64,000 bases of DNA from Dermatophagoides farinae (lineage: Eukaryota; Arthropoda; Arachnida; Sarcoptiformes; Pyroglyphidae): assembly GCF_024713945.1 (NCBI RefSeq), contig NC_134679.1, forward strand, positions 5,647,001 to 5,711,000. Direction: 5' to 3'. Shown here piece after piece: positions 39,448-50,373 of this stretch; the stretch's first letter is position 1, and every line of letters begins with the position of its first letter. A program made the translations under genes and the position numbers. The notes beneath the pieces were generated by a model, which saw only the letters and a program-made list of their open reading frames with translations, was not told the DNA's origin and did not search any database.

Positions 39448-41997
39448 TTAAATGATACAGCAATATTTTCGTTTCGACGATGAACGATTAGTAAACATCA
39501 ACACTTTTTTCGGTTTATATTCGCTTAGATAGTCCAATTGTTTAGCATTGATTGCACCACGTCGAGCAGCTATTTTATATAAATGAAAAAAAAACATAAA
39601 TAAATCAATTATATCGTATATTCACAATTATTATCAACAAAAAAATAAATCACCAACCTCTAATCATTTCGACAGCATCAATATATTTTAAACCGGCTTC
39701 AATTAATGCTATGGCAACAAGTACAGGCGCCCTACCTAAACCGGCTACACAATGGACAGCGATACATGGCAATTGGCTATCAATATTGGCAGCAGCGGTA
39801 GATCCAGGCGATCCTTCCACACTATTCGAACCATTAATTTGTGCCGGTGTTAGATTTGTTGTTGCCGAGCTAACTTTACGATCAGACCTGGATGATGATG
39901 ATGATGATGATGATGGCGGTATCGGACAATCTTTGAAACGTTCAATAATTAATTCCAACCATTGATCAATAATTTTTTGTGGTGGTGGAGTTCCTATTTA
40001 ATTAATATAAATGATCAATAAATTAATTTGTTAAAGTTGAAAATATTTCATTACATACCATCATCAAAAGCCCAATCATGACATTTAATACCGGCCTGTT
40101 CCAAACGTTTTGGTGAATATGTTGCTTCACAAACACGAACAACATCAGTTACATTTCGCCGTTGTAGTTCCTAATTATTAATTTTGATGATTGATAATTG
40201 TACAAATTAAACAGATCGATTCAATCAATATATATTGATAACATACCTCCACATATTGATTCAATGTAGCATCAGTCGGTTTATCGGTGATTAGGAACCT
40301 TAAATTTCTATTACGAATTTCAGTAAATTTTGGTTGTACCAATTGATTCGGATTATGGCCATGAATCGATGATTTTTTATATGATTTATTATGAGATGAA
40401 TGAAGACCACCAAACAATGATGATGACGACGATGGTGATTGTCGTAATGAGGAACGTTTTTTGAATTCAATTGAAATGGCATCACCACCATCGATTGTTG
40501 ATAATGAAATCAATGGCATCGATGATCGCAAAACACATAAAAGTGGAAAAGAAAGAAAATAAAAAAATTCAATTAGATTTCAAGTGAACCAAAATGAACA
40601 CAAAAAAAAAATCAATTCCAGAATTGTTGTTTATTATTTGTTTATCAAACTAAAAACGGTAAAATAAATCAGAAGCACAATGTACAAAAAAAATATGAAT
40701 GAAACAAGAGATCAAACAGTGGAAAAAAAATTGTCGTCAAGTATACGACGAATGTAATATATTATCATCACCATAGAGGAAAAAAATGCACCAAAAAAAT
40801 TAAAATGTTTTCTCGATGTGATCATCATCCACCACCACCACCACCAACACAAGCACACACGCATTTGAATAGTGTATGATATTCGATAAGCGTGATACAA
40901 ATAAACTGAAACCAAATTCAGCTTATCGTAATCAAATATGAGTGTGTTTGATAAATCATCAGGCAAATAATAATATATGATCATTTAAATAACTAAGAAC
41001 ACATACACACACCCTCTTCTCAATAATCGATTGGATCATTTCGAATAAATAAACAAAATAACCAAATTAATCAATCGACAACGGAAAAAGGATTCAAAGA
41101 TAATCCATTTAGCAATTTTTTTTTCTTTTTCGCCTACAATTATCATATGATGAAATTTTTCCATAAAATATTGTCCAAAATATTATTATTAACTATAAAT
41201 AGACCAGACATCATAATAATAATAATAATAAATAAGTAAATAAATAAACTAAACGAAAAGACACCAAACATTTGATAAGTAATTTTCCTTTCAAATTTAA
41301 CTAGAATTTTTTATTTTTGTTTTTCAAATCTTCTTCGGACATACACAGTGAATATATTGGTTTTATTATTTCCGAATAGGAAATTTTCGTGTCTAAAATA
41401 ATGAAAATAACAATATATACTGGTGTGTTTGTTGACATAACCGAGAAAAAAAAAACAAATTCGATTATCATTGTGGTTGTGGTTAATGACGAATAAATAA
41501 AGAGAGAGAGAGAGAAACAGTAGAAAAATACTTGATAAACAGTCAATTTCAATTCTGTGACAGTGTAAAACAAATAAGAATATTCTTTCATCATTAAAAG
41601 AAGGGAAAATCGAATAAAATTATAATTGGAAAATTATAATGAGATCAATGTCATTTTGTAACCAATAATTTTAGGTAATTCACACACTGAAAATAATTCA
41701 TTTTGTTAATGGTCCTATCATTAAACCTGACCTGAATATTAGAATTTAGGTTATATGTGTGCATGAAAAAAAATTATGACATGGAAACAACACTAACCTG
41801 TATTTAATTAATGAAGGTCCACAACGTCCCGATGATGATGATGTTGTTGATGATGACGATAATAATGATGAACCGGTTATCACCAGATGATGATTATTAT
41901 GATGTGTGCCTGTCATTGATGATGAATGATGATGATTACTACCGCCACTAATAGTGGTCGTCGTTGTTGTTGACGACAATGCCGTATTGGCAGTCAT
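39448..41997 (-). CDS. PRL-1: PRL-type (PTP4A) prenylated protein tyrosine phosphatase
   Basis: This is a dual-specificity-type phosphatase of the PRL family, membrane-anchored by prenylation. Exons on the minus strand are 41997-41798, 40307-40247, 40170-40059, 39993-39658 and 39569-39448. The 831 bases join in frame to 276 residues. The alignment-defining pieces are SLIKYR+NLRFLITDKPTD, VVRVCEATY (regulatory Cys 101), HDWAFDDG (general acid Asp 123), the P-loop HCVAGLGRAPV (Cys 206, Arg 212), RRGAINAKQLDYL, and a basic tail ending in CaaX box CCII. It exceeds the usual ~170 residues because of a Ser/Thr/His-rich N-terminal extension of about 60 residues and a Ser-rich insert at 149-197. All catalytic residues are present. 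A second possible N-terminus is listed separately. Confidence 0.92.
40247..40519 (-). CDS. PRL-1: Alternative PRL N-terminal exon
   Basis: The reading frame of PRL exon 2 stays open upstream of its internal acceptor (40308-40309) to an ATG at 40519. It encodes MPLISLSTIDGGDAIS, a Ser-rich stretch, and then PKFTEIRNRNLRFLIT, which itself resembles the N-terminal strand of PRL proteins (the VEVTYKNMRFLIT type). It uses the same donor at 40246. This exon and the 41997-41798 exon therefore offer two N-termini for one phosphatase, through an alternative promoter plus an exon-internal acceptor. No acceptor was seen just upstream of 40519, which suits a first exon with its own promoter. Confidence 0.6.
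40308..41797 (-). other. PRL intron 1
   Basis: This is a 1.5-kb intron in the long-N-terminus isoform; its proximal 0.2 kb is the alternative N-terminal exon. The rest is AT-rich. An open frame at 41301-41594 has no recognisable domain and was not called as a gene. Confidence 0.55.
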
Positions 41998-44740
41998 TAT
42001 TTCTTTTCGGTTTGATCGTTATTTTTAATTTATTTAAAAATTTGAATCGATTTTTTTTTCTCTGAAAGATTGAAACGGAATCGATCGATAGATAGAATTT
42101 TGTTGCTTCTTCAAGTCGTTGTTCGTCGATGAGATTTCTTTTTCTTTCTACGGATAAATTGCTGATTAGTGATATATATCAAGTCTTTATGATAAAGAGA
42201 GATCTGTTATAATCTGTGACCAGAAAAACAACAAAAAAAACTTTTTTTTGTCAAAATGATTTTAGTGTCGACGTTAATTTTTTGATGTTGTCTTTTCGTT
42301 TATTAGTTATTTCAAAAATGATTGCCAATCAACAACAACAACAACAACAACATTGAATATGGGCATGGGCAATAAATATATGATCCTATAATCATCATAG
42401 GTAATAATATTATATTAGATGTCATTGATGGTGTGGAAAATAAAAATTAAATACCTTGATGATGATGATGATGATCGACTTTGTTTCATCAAAAAAAAAA
42501 TTTCTGAAAATTTTTCTGAAAAGAAGATTAAGCTGTCTTTTTTTTTTTTTTTTGGATTTTGCTGATAACGTTAATGCCTAGTGATCAGGACAATGATGAT
42601 GCATATGATCAAGTTCTATCAGAATGAAGAATTAGATAGATTGATTGATATAACAATTTTTTAAGATTGTTTTTTTTCTTGATGGATAATATATCTCAGT
42701 GTTTGAAGAAAATTAGGGAATGATAAGATATATGTCATGGATATGAGGAAAACAAAAGACCATGATTATAAACCAGTTATTATTAAATCCAGAAAAAAAA
42801 GTTTACATGGCTAATAATTGATCGGTCGCTTTCGATAGCAAGGTTTTTTAAACGTTAATTGAAAATTTACATTTTTATCGTCGTATTTGTTGGTTGTTGT
42901 TTTAGTTGTTGTTGTTGATTATGGCATGGACACACATTTGTTTGATCAATATCAATCAATCATAAGAAAACAACCAACAACAATTATTTGTAATCAATGC
43001 CAACAACCACCATGAATTATCTAACAAATCAAATGTTAACTTTGATTATGATCAAAATGAAAAAAAAAATCACAAATACACATACCTGTATGTGATCATC
43101 GAAATATCATGTAAAATAAGTCCTTATCAAACAGAATGACGACTTGGATTTTTTCTTTGATTGAATAAAAACAATCAGATTCTTTGTATAAAAAACAAAA
43201 CAAAAAAACATGAGCAAAGACAAACATCGGAGAAATGAAAATAAGAAATTGATGGAGAAAGAAATGGCCCGTTTTTTTTGGCCTACAAAGTAATCGATCA
43301 TAAGACGATGATGATTTTATCTATTTAGTCGATGACAAAAAGGAAAGTCGAAAATTGAAATCAAAACAAAATGTTTTTCTTTTACTTTGAATATCTCTGA
43401 ATATTTGTTGAAAATAGAATTTGAGCTCAAAATTCGTCATCATTTTTTTTTTCTTTTTTTTTCACTGGCAACATTCAATAGCTTAACATTTACATCACAC
43501 ACACACACACCACACACATGAGCATACAAGCACACCGAAAAACAAAAAATAATTTACATGTAGCGTGTGTGTGTGTGTGTAGAAATTGTCTTAGAAGCAT
43601 ATATTTGTGTTAATCATTCAAACCAACTTGTCATCATGGATATACTACTACCTTTTTTGATCTGGTTTTTAAAATAGTTCAACATTGAATACCACTACAA
43701 TAATCATACACACACACACCTTTTATTTAAAAAATTTGTTTGTCATAGTAGTAGCATAGCGAAATATTTTCTATTTTCACATAACTTGGCAAACCTTTTA
43801 ATTGTTGTTATATATTTAAAAATGTTTGAATGTTTTTTTTGCTTCTATTTTCAATTCGGTTTAATTTATTATTAATTCAGAATAACAAAAAAAACAATAC
43901 AAATCTGAAAAGAAATTTTAATTCAAGAATAATGTAATCATGTGTGTTTTTTTTCATAAGCACACATCACAAGCTTAAACATTTGACATTCGATAAAGTG
44001 GTTATCATCATTCACAATTGTTTTGTATGATTGCAATGTTTTTTTTTTTTTTTTTTTTTTTTTGTTATATCACATACTCAATTCAATTTGTTGCATATTT
44101 TTCTCTTTAAATTTTTTTTTTGCTTTTTTCCATCATCATATCAATGACATATTTCGTTAGAAAAACGTGGATTGTCATAGAAAATAACCAGATTTGATAA
44201 AGACAAACATTTAAATGGAAAAAAACCAAATTATTAATCAGGAATTTGGAAAAAAAAATTTTTTTTTAATGAAAGATAAAAAACAACAACTTATGACAGT
44301 AGATGGCGATGTGAGCACTGAATTCTGTTTTTTTTTTTTTTGATTCGAATCGAATTTCATTTTACATGACAATAATAATAATAATAAAAATTGCCAGATT
44401 GTTAAAGAATTGTAAACATTGTATCGAACAACAACAACAACAAATCATAATACTATAATTAGCCATTAATTTTGGTAGTTGGTTGGGTCATTGAAACGAT
44501 TGGCATCACTATTGGTTGACACCGTAAGACTTGTATAATTATTATTGTCAACAACCTCACGAACATATGAAGAACAACAACAAGATTACATCGCTATATA
44601 TTTTGTTGTTGATTATGATTAACAACAACAGCAGAAAAAAAAAACAAATATACGATTCTAATGAACAAGTCATACGATTCTTGGCAAAAAATAAAAAAAT
44701 AATGATAGTGATGATGACGTCGTAATATTCTAGTAGAATA
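41998..44740. other. 2.7-kb intergenic stretch upstream of PRL
   Basis: No coding exon was recognised. It holds a 25-base T run at 44039-44063, (CA)n runs near 43497-43520 and 43709-43719, and a minus-strand donor-like CATACAG followed by gtatgt near 43086 that might end an untranslated PRL exon. PRL (minus) and the 44.8-kb gene (plus) diverge from this interval, so it should carry both promoters. Confidence 0.55.
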
Positions 44741-44750
44741 TATATATAAA
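44741..44750 (+). promoter_or_regulatory. TATA box for the 44.8-kb gene
   Basis: TATATATAAA lies 87 bases before the ATG at 44837. An initiator-like TCAC at 44776-44779 is about 33 bases downstream. Confidence 0.45.
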
Positions 44751-44836
44751 TAACCTCGACAATTGCTAATGATGATCACACCATTCTTTCATTCATTCAT
44801 TTTCTATTCGTTTTTGAAGTCATATGTGACAAAAAT

Positions 44837-45295
44837 ATGGATATCAAAATGTTTTATACGAATTTTTTCTTATGTATCATATTGATTTGGTTTGGACAAT
44901 GTTCATACGTTCAAGGTATGATTATCACATTTGGATATTTTCAATATAACTGATATATATTTTGTTATATTTTAGGTATAATTGAACATTCAACAACACC
45001 TGATGATATGATATTCATTCACCAACAGCAACATAATAATAAAATGAATGATGCCGATTCATATGAGGAGAAAATTTTACGTGCACGTGCATATGTTGAT
45101 GTTCTATCCATGTCATCCGATGATCATCATTATCATAATCAAGAATCATTACCATCATCATCATCAGCAGCAGCGTCTCAGTATATGTATGGGCCAATCG
45201 AACCATTTAATCTTCGAAATGATGATCAACATCACAATAGTGTTCGATTCGAATGGATGCATCCATTTGAATTTTATGAATGCGATATGGAATGA
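44837..45295 (+). CDS. Small secreted His/Asp/Ser-rich protein, unknown function
   Basis: Two exons (44837-44915 and 44976-45295) join in phase 1 across a 60-base GT-AG intron. They give 132 residues ending in TGA at 45293. The first exon is almost exactly a signal peptide (FYTNFFLCIILIWFGQCSYV), a common design for secreted proteins. The mature part contains SYEEKILRARAYVDVL, a His/Ser-rich middle and an aromatic acidic end (FEWMHPFEFYECDME). It has no recognised domain and only one cysteine in the mature chain, so it is not a disulfide-knot peptide. The signal peptide, precise intron, TATA box and poly(A) signal support a real gene. Confidence 0.72.
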
Positions 45296-45451
45296 AAAAA
45301 TGCCATTAGAATGGTCATCAGAATAATGTCCAAACGATCGTTTCGTGTGCGTTTGTGTGTGTGTGTGTGTGGTTTTTTCTATTCAAATCTTTTTTGTTCA
45401 TATTCTGGCCTTGTATACGTTTTTTTTATATAAAAATATTTGATGATGAAA

Positions 45452-45457
45452 AATAAA
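45452..45457 (+). terminator. Poly(A) signal of the 44.8-kb gene
   Basis: AATAAA (overlapping a second copy) lies 157 bases after the stop, in the same orientation. Confidence 0.5.
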
Positions 45458-46242
45458 TAAAAAAAAGTGTTAAACATACCGGGTTATTTTATGATGATCT
45501 ACTATCCTGGTTCATCGATTTGTTCGTTTTCAATCGATAAAATTGTTGTTGTTGTCGTCGTTGTTGTCATCATCTGGATGAAATCAAATTAATGTACAAT
45601 GGATTACAATGGTTAATGATTCAATGGAAATTTCATCAATGTTCAATGATCAAAGTGAATAAATTTTTTTTTCTGTTTCACACAACTAAGGTTTACAACA
45701 ACAAATTTTTTTTTTTTTTTGGTTGCACATCGAATGATGATTTCTTTTTTCTTTTTTTTTTGATCTAAAAAACAAAGAAAAATTTATAATCATCCTCTTT
45801 TTTTCCTGAATATAATAAATAAATCTATATCTATTGATAATACATATGGATTTTTTATGTCATAAATTAATTTTTATTATCATACTGATGATGATGATGA
45901 TGATGGCAGGTGGAATATGGGGAAAAAAATGCTCACAACACAATAAATAATGATGGAATGTGTAGTTTTGGAATATTAAAAAAAATAAAAAAAAAATGTA
46001 AATGTGTCTTTTGTGCATGTGATTAAAGAACAATACAATACAATACAAATACTGATCAAATATCATAGTGCAAAGATAAATGGTAACTTGTCAAATTCAT
46101 CAACAAATTTAATATAAAAAAATTGAATATAAAAATTTTTTAAACAATAAATGAATGAATGAATGAATGATTATGGAATATGATTATGACGCTGATATTA
46201 ATCTATTATAGGAGGATATGTTTCACAAACACTTTGTGGCTC
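45458..46242. other. Intergenic spacer, no gene seen
   Basis: AT-rich sequence between a plus-strand and a minus-strand gene that converge here. It contains (GTT)n, T runs and a (GAAT)n stretch. No coding signal. Confidence 0.55.
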
Positions 46243-46248
46243 TTTATT
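46243..46248 (-). terminator. AATAAA overlapping the stop codon
   Basis: On the minus strand, CAA-TAA-AGA at the end of the membrane-protein frame contains AATAAA, with the TAA stop at 46246-46244 inside it. If used, cleavage would fall 10-30 bases after the stop. Confidence 0.4.
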
Positions 46249-46579
46249 GTCGGCCTTTGTTGTTGTTACCGTTGTTTAATAATCGATTCATTTGATAATC
46301 AACATTTTCTTGTTGTAACTGTATATAATCATCATATGTATAATCTTGATTATTATTCTCATCACCATTATTCATCATCATTATAGCCATTTGATTATTG
46401 TCCCATTCAGGTGGATAATAATATGGATCCATTATTGAATGCCAATAATCAAAAACTTCTTTATTGAATATGATCAACATTGTTATAATGATTGCCATAA
46501 ATAATATCGATATTAATGTACAGCCATGTTGTCGTTTACGTTGTAATGCAATTTCATAAAAATCTGTACTGGTTGCCAT
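46244..46579 (-). CDS. Small single-pass membrane protein, unknown function
   Basis: A single exon encodes 111 residues. Residues 1-19 are polar with a basic patch (QRKRQH), residues 20-38 are a strongly hydrophobic helix (CTLISILFMAIIITMLIIF), and the rest is acidic, Asn/Gln/Tyr-rich. By the positive-inside rule the N-terminus should face the cytosol and the long tail the lumen or outside (type II). No family is recognised. A TATA box at 46660-46668 about 80 bases upstream supports it. The TAA stop overlaps an AATAAA signal, which leaves almost no 3' UTR. It lies between secreted-protein genes but on the opposite strand. Confidence 0.65.
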   Translation of the reverse strand: MATSTDFYEIALQRKRQHGCTLISILFMAIIITMLIIFNKEVFDYWHSIMDPYYYPPEWDNNQMAIMMMNNGDENNNQDYTYDDYIQLQQENVDYQMNRLLNNGNNNKGRQ

Positions 46580-46659
46580 TTTTTTTTTCGATTATCACCA
46601 CCGTCAACACCATGATCAAAAACAATAATAAAAAAAATCCAAGTCGTCAAATTATCGAG

Positions 46660-46668
46660 TTTTATATA
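46660..46668 (-). promoter_or_regulatory. TATA box for the 46.2-kb membrane-protein gene
   Basis: TATATAAAA on the minus strand lies about 81 bases before the ATG at 46579. It predicts transcription start near 46637 and a leader near 60 bases. Confidence 0.4.
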
Positions 46669-47345
46669 AATGACATCATGACATGTGAACATCATCATCA
46701 TTTTTTTCAATTTATGATTAGAAAATGATGATGATGATGATGATATGGTCAAACAATTATCAAAGTCTCTGGTTTACATTTTGTATTGTCAAGTACAAAT
46801 TGAACTTGAATATATAATATAAACTTGGCATTAGCATTTGAGAAAAAAAAACTTCATCCTTTAATTTTTTATAATTAATTACAAAAAAATTTTTTGTTTA
46901 TCCACACACACCAATCAATTATCATGTCATTAATTTTTTTATTTTCCACCAAAATTTTCACTTTATTTCAAAATTGTACATTTTTTTGATCGACAACAAC
47001 AAAATCAATTGGCCGTAAATTTTTATGCCAATCATCAGATAAACAATAATTATCTTTTTTTTGTTTTGTTTTGTTTTTTTTTTTTTTTTGATGATTGATT
47101 TTCGATTGCATTCATTCACACACACACAGAAACACACACATACACATGTGCACTCGTAATGAGAAAAAAAAAATCCAATCAATCAATAGAATAAAATCGA
47201 TTGAAATGATCAATTCTGATTTTTTATTTATTGATTGTGGTGTATACTACAATACACACGCACACACACACACACGCATACCTTGAATTGTTTTTTTTTT
47301 TGTACGAAACAACTGCCCGGATATCAACCAAATTAAGATCCAAAG
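46669..47345. other. Intergenic spacer upstream of the group 7-like pair
   Basis: AT-rich sequence with (CA)n runs near 47113-47147 and 47252-47277 and a T run near 47075-47089. No coding signal and no clear TATA box for the 47.3-kb gene was found. Confidence 0.5.
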
Positions 47346-48176
47346 ATGATAAATTCCAAATCACCATTATCATTTTCCATCATCATCATCATCATCATTT
47401 TTATATCAATCATTTCTGGTAAATAATGAAAAATTTTTTTAATGTAAATTTTTTTTAACTATAATTCACCAATAGTTAGACCAGATGACGGAAATATTAG
47501 CAATAGCAATAATGCCGGTAATGATGATGATAAAGTGGATGAATTGGCAAATCGATTGATCGATGATGCTATTGAACGTTTACGTAATCGTACGGATATT
47601 GAACCATATCATTTACATCGAAATTATCGATTAGAGATACATCAACAACTTGGATTGATACCTTTCGATATATGTCTATCATCATGTCATCTAATCATAC
47701 GTAATGGTATTTTACATGGTCTATCACGTATCCAACGTGTATCGAATGGTTCAATAACCAATGAAGCGGGTACCAATGATCTATTGGCATATTTTGTTGT
47801 TGGTATTGAAAATGCACATCTTGAATCAATACTACAATTCACTATTGGACAAATGGAAGTATTTAGCCGTCCAACACGTAGTCATATTGGTTCGATACGA
47901 ATTAAAATGAAAATTGCAACACGTAAAAAAGGCCGATTAGAATTGATAAGTTTACGTGTAAGACGTATTCAAAATGTAAAGATACGATTTACAAAAACCT
48001 ACAATCCATTGACCAATGAAACTATTCATGGCAATGATGATGATGATGATGAACGATGGTTAATCGATTCATTGACCAATGCAATAATTACCTATTTCAA
48101 TTATTATGTTCGTCGTGTATTATCACGTGCATTATATGAAATTCTAATTGAAGAATTTAAATTTATGCAAGAATGA
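47346..48176 (+). CDS. Group 7 mite allergen-like secreted protein, first tandem copy
   Basis: Two exons (47346-47418 and 47476-48176) join in phase 1 to give 257 residues with TGA at 48174. Exon 1 encodes a signal peptide whose core is a run of isoleucines (SPLSFSI(7)FISIIS) written as repeated ATC. The mature protein begins with an acidic Asn/Asp stretch, then VDELANRLIDDAIERLRNRT, then a beta-rich core (LHGLSRIQRVSNGSITNEAG, FTIGQMEVFS, LISLRVRRIQNVKIRFTKT) and a final amphipathic helix (IITYFNYYVRRVLSRALYEI). This helix, super-roll, helix layout matches the group 7 allergen fold, which is related to BPI/JHBP lipid-binding proteins. A CLSSC pair sits in the first strand. Ligand and role are unknown. 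Confidence 0.85.
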
Positions 48177-48540
48177 ATATTTGCAAAAAAAAATTGATTA
48201 AAAATTATTCTCATTATTAAATGTGTAAAAAAAACAATCAAAATGACAATCAATGAATGAAATGAATTATTAAATGTAGATGTAGTTAGATCAAAGTTAT
48301 AGTCACAATTTAAATGAATAGAATTTTTTCATTCGAATCGTGAATCGTTTTTCGATGATCAAATCGAATGAAGAAGAAAAATTCATTTAAATCGTTTTTT
48401 TTTGTTTTGTTTTCTCAGTAGTTTACATTCATCATTCGATGAATGTTAATAGTTTGTTGTTCATTTGTTTCGTTTGCTAATCTTTTGCTTTGTAAGTGTG
48501 TGTATTTGTGTGTGGTGTGTGTGTGTGTGTGCGTTGAAAA
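48177..48540 (+). other. Spacer between the two group 7-like genes
   Basis: 364 bases with ATTAAA near 48215, a possible poly(A) signal of the upstream copy, and a GT-rich run at 48497-48531 just before the next ATG. Any promoter for the second copy must lie in this short interval. No TATA box is obvious. Confidence 0.5.
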
Positions 48541-49406
48541 ATGTATTCCCGAATTATTTTCATCATAATTTCCATCATCGGTAAGTCTATTTTCTCACTT
48601 TGTATTAGTATTGGATTTTCTGATTATTCATTTTTTGTTTGTTTTTTAAATTTCTAGTTAGTATGACAAATGCCATAGATGAACAACCAATATCATCATC
48701 AACATCAAATATCGATCTAAGCGATTGGGGTATGAATGATGATGATGATGTTGATCCAATTACCAATAATTTAATTGATCAAATGTTGGATGGTTTGAAG
48801 AAAAATAGCCAAATTGAAGAATATAATTTACATGAAGAATATGAAATGGATATAGTGGAAACATTCATGTTTTCATGGGATCCATGTTATGGTAAATGTA
48901 AAATACGTTTATCGAATGCAACCGTATATGGTTTGGCCAATATGACTAGATATGGTAATGGTATTATGACCAATGATGGTGATGATCTTGTATTACGGTT
49001 TCGTTTACAAGCATATAATCTTCGTATGAAAGGTGTTATGTCATTGAAATTGGTTGGCTATAGTGTTACGGATGCACCATTCATCAATCAGGTTGGCTAT
49101 CAAATACAATTTATTGATTTATCCATTGGTAAAAAAAACAAGATAAGCCTAAGAGAATTACGTGTAGAACAAATTGAAGATATACAGATGGAATTTACTA
49201 GATTTCAGGATTCAAAAATATTGAAAAAATTCAGTGATATGATTTCGAAAAAAATGCTTGCCATGATGGAAGATCAGATGGCCGAAATATCAACACGGAT
49301 ATTTTTTCCAATACTGGAAGGTGAACTTAAATATATGGGCAAAGATGAAGAAGAGATTGCCGCTATACAAGAAAAAGAACAAAAATCAAAACAACAAAAT
49401 GTTTAA
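48541..49406 (+). CDS. Group 7 mite allergen-like secreted protein, second tandem copy
   Basis: Two exons (48541-48580 and 48658-49406) join in phase 1 to give 262 residues with TAA at 49404. The exon layout is identical to the upstream copy: a tiny signal-peptide exon (MYSRIIFIIISIIVSMTNA spans the junction) and one large exon. The domain begins at DPITNNLIDQMLDGLKKNS, continues through CYGKCKIRLSNATVYGLANM, RYGNGIMTNDGDDLVLRFRL and LSIGKKNKISLRELRVEQIE, and ends in a long helix (SDMISKKMLAMMEDQMAEIS) and a Lys/Glu/Gln tail. It shares the CxxxC pair and the overall order with its neighbour, though identity is low, so the duplication looks old. Lipid or other hydrophobic ligand binding is inferred from the fold family only. 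Confidence 0.86.
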
Positions 49407-49527
49407 CGCATGAATATCAATTGATCCTGAAACAAAATTTATAATAACCGAATTATAATTTCGTGGAAAAAATTTTTTTTTTCTATATTTCAAGGTTGCT
49501 TTTTTCCATTCGCATTTTTTCTCCATC

Positions 49528-49533
49528 AATAAA
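49528..49533 (+). terminator. Poly(A) signal of the second group 7-like gene
   Basis: AATAAA lies 122 bases after the stop codon, on the same strand. Confidence 0.5.
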
Positions 49534-50303
49534 TCATCATCGTTTATTATTGTTAATGGCAAATGGATAAATAAATAGTGAATAGAAAATTGTTTAAATT
49601 GTTTTCTTTATTTCATTAATTAAAATTAATTTTTTTTTCTTTGATTACAATCTAATCAATTATTGAATATGTCACTACATCATTTAAAAAATTTTGGCTA
49701 CAAAATCATTCATGCTGATCCTATTTTTGATTTATAATTATCAAGCAATTTTTTTCCATCACAGGTTTGAAAAAAAAGAAGAAAACGATGTAAACGTTGT
49801 TTTCATTTTCTACTGTATGAAAAAAAATTCAACAATTCTAGTGTGTTGACAGAATTTCGGCATTGAGATTCTGTTCAATATTCTTTTCCATGAATATCAC
49901 ATTAGCCGGTGGTTATAATTGATTAATTAATTAATTAATTAATCAACGGGAATTATCGTTTGTGTCAACACAAATATACAAAATAAAAAAAAAATACAAA
50001 GCAAATGATTACATCAAATGTGATGATTAATTACAATCTTAATTATCAAAAAAAAAAAATTTATACGATGAAGGAGGGTATAACAACGAAAAAAAAACAA
50101 TGTATAAAAATTCATGCGTTAAACATGCACACAAGAACAATTCATTTGAATTAATTCGACCAAAAAAAAAAGATCCAGAATATTCATTCATAGCCATTGA
50201 AATGAATGAATGAACACTTGGTGGCTATAATATGTTGGAACCATAACGTGTTCTGCGCTGGCGTTAGATTTTCAAAATTCCTATACTGAAAACATCACCA
50301 CTT

Positions 50304-50341
<38 letters not shown>

Positions 50342-50373
50342 GCGGAATTGGATTTTTTTTTTTCGTTCGTATT
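49534..50373. other. Intergenic spacer, no gene seen
   Basis: AT-rich sequence including an (ATTA)n run at 49919-49943 and a (CA)16 run at 50308-50340. No coding signal. Confidence 0.5.

Noticed and set aside
40520-40531. Extension of the alternative PRL N-terminus to an upstream TTG start (MRSSMPLIS)
   Set aside because: TTG initiation is not expected in a eukaryotic nuclear gene; the ATG at 40519 is the reasonable start.
41301-41594. Minus-strand frame within PRL intron 1, ending SEIIKPIYSLCMSEEDLKNK, with an acceptor-like attttag upstream of part of it
   Set aside because: PRL exons join cleanly without it, and it has no recognised domain and no partner exons. It could be reconsidered if RNA reads exist.
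43065-43090. Donor-like CATACAG followed by gtatgt on the minus strand upstream of PRL
   Set aside because: It could end an untranslated PRL exon, but no matching promoter or convincing acceptor was found, so it is only mentioned.
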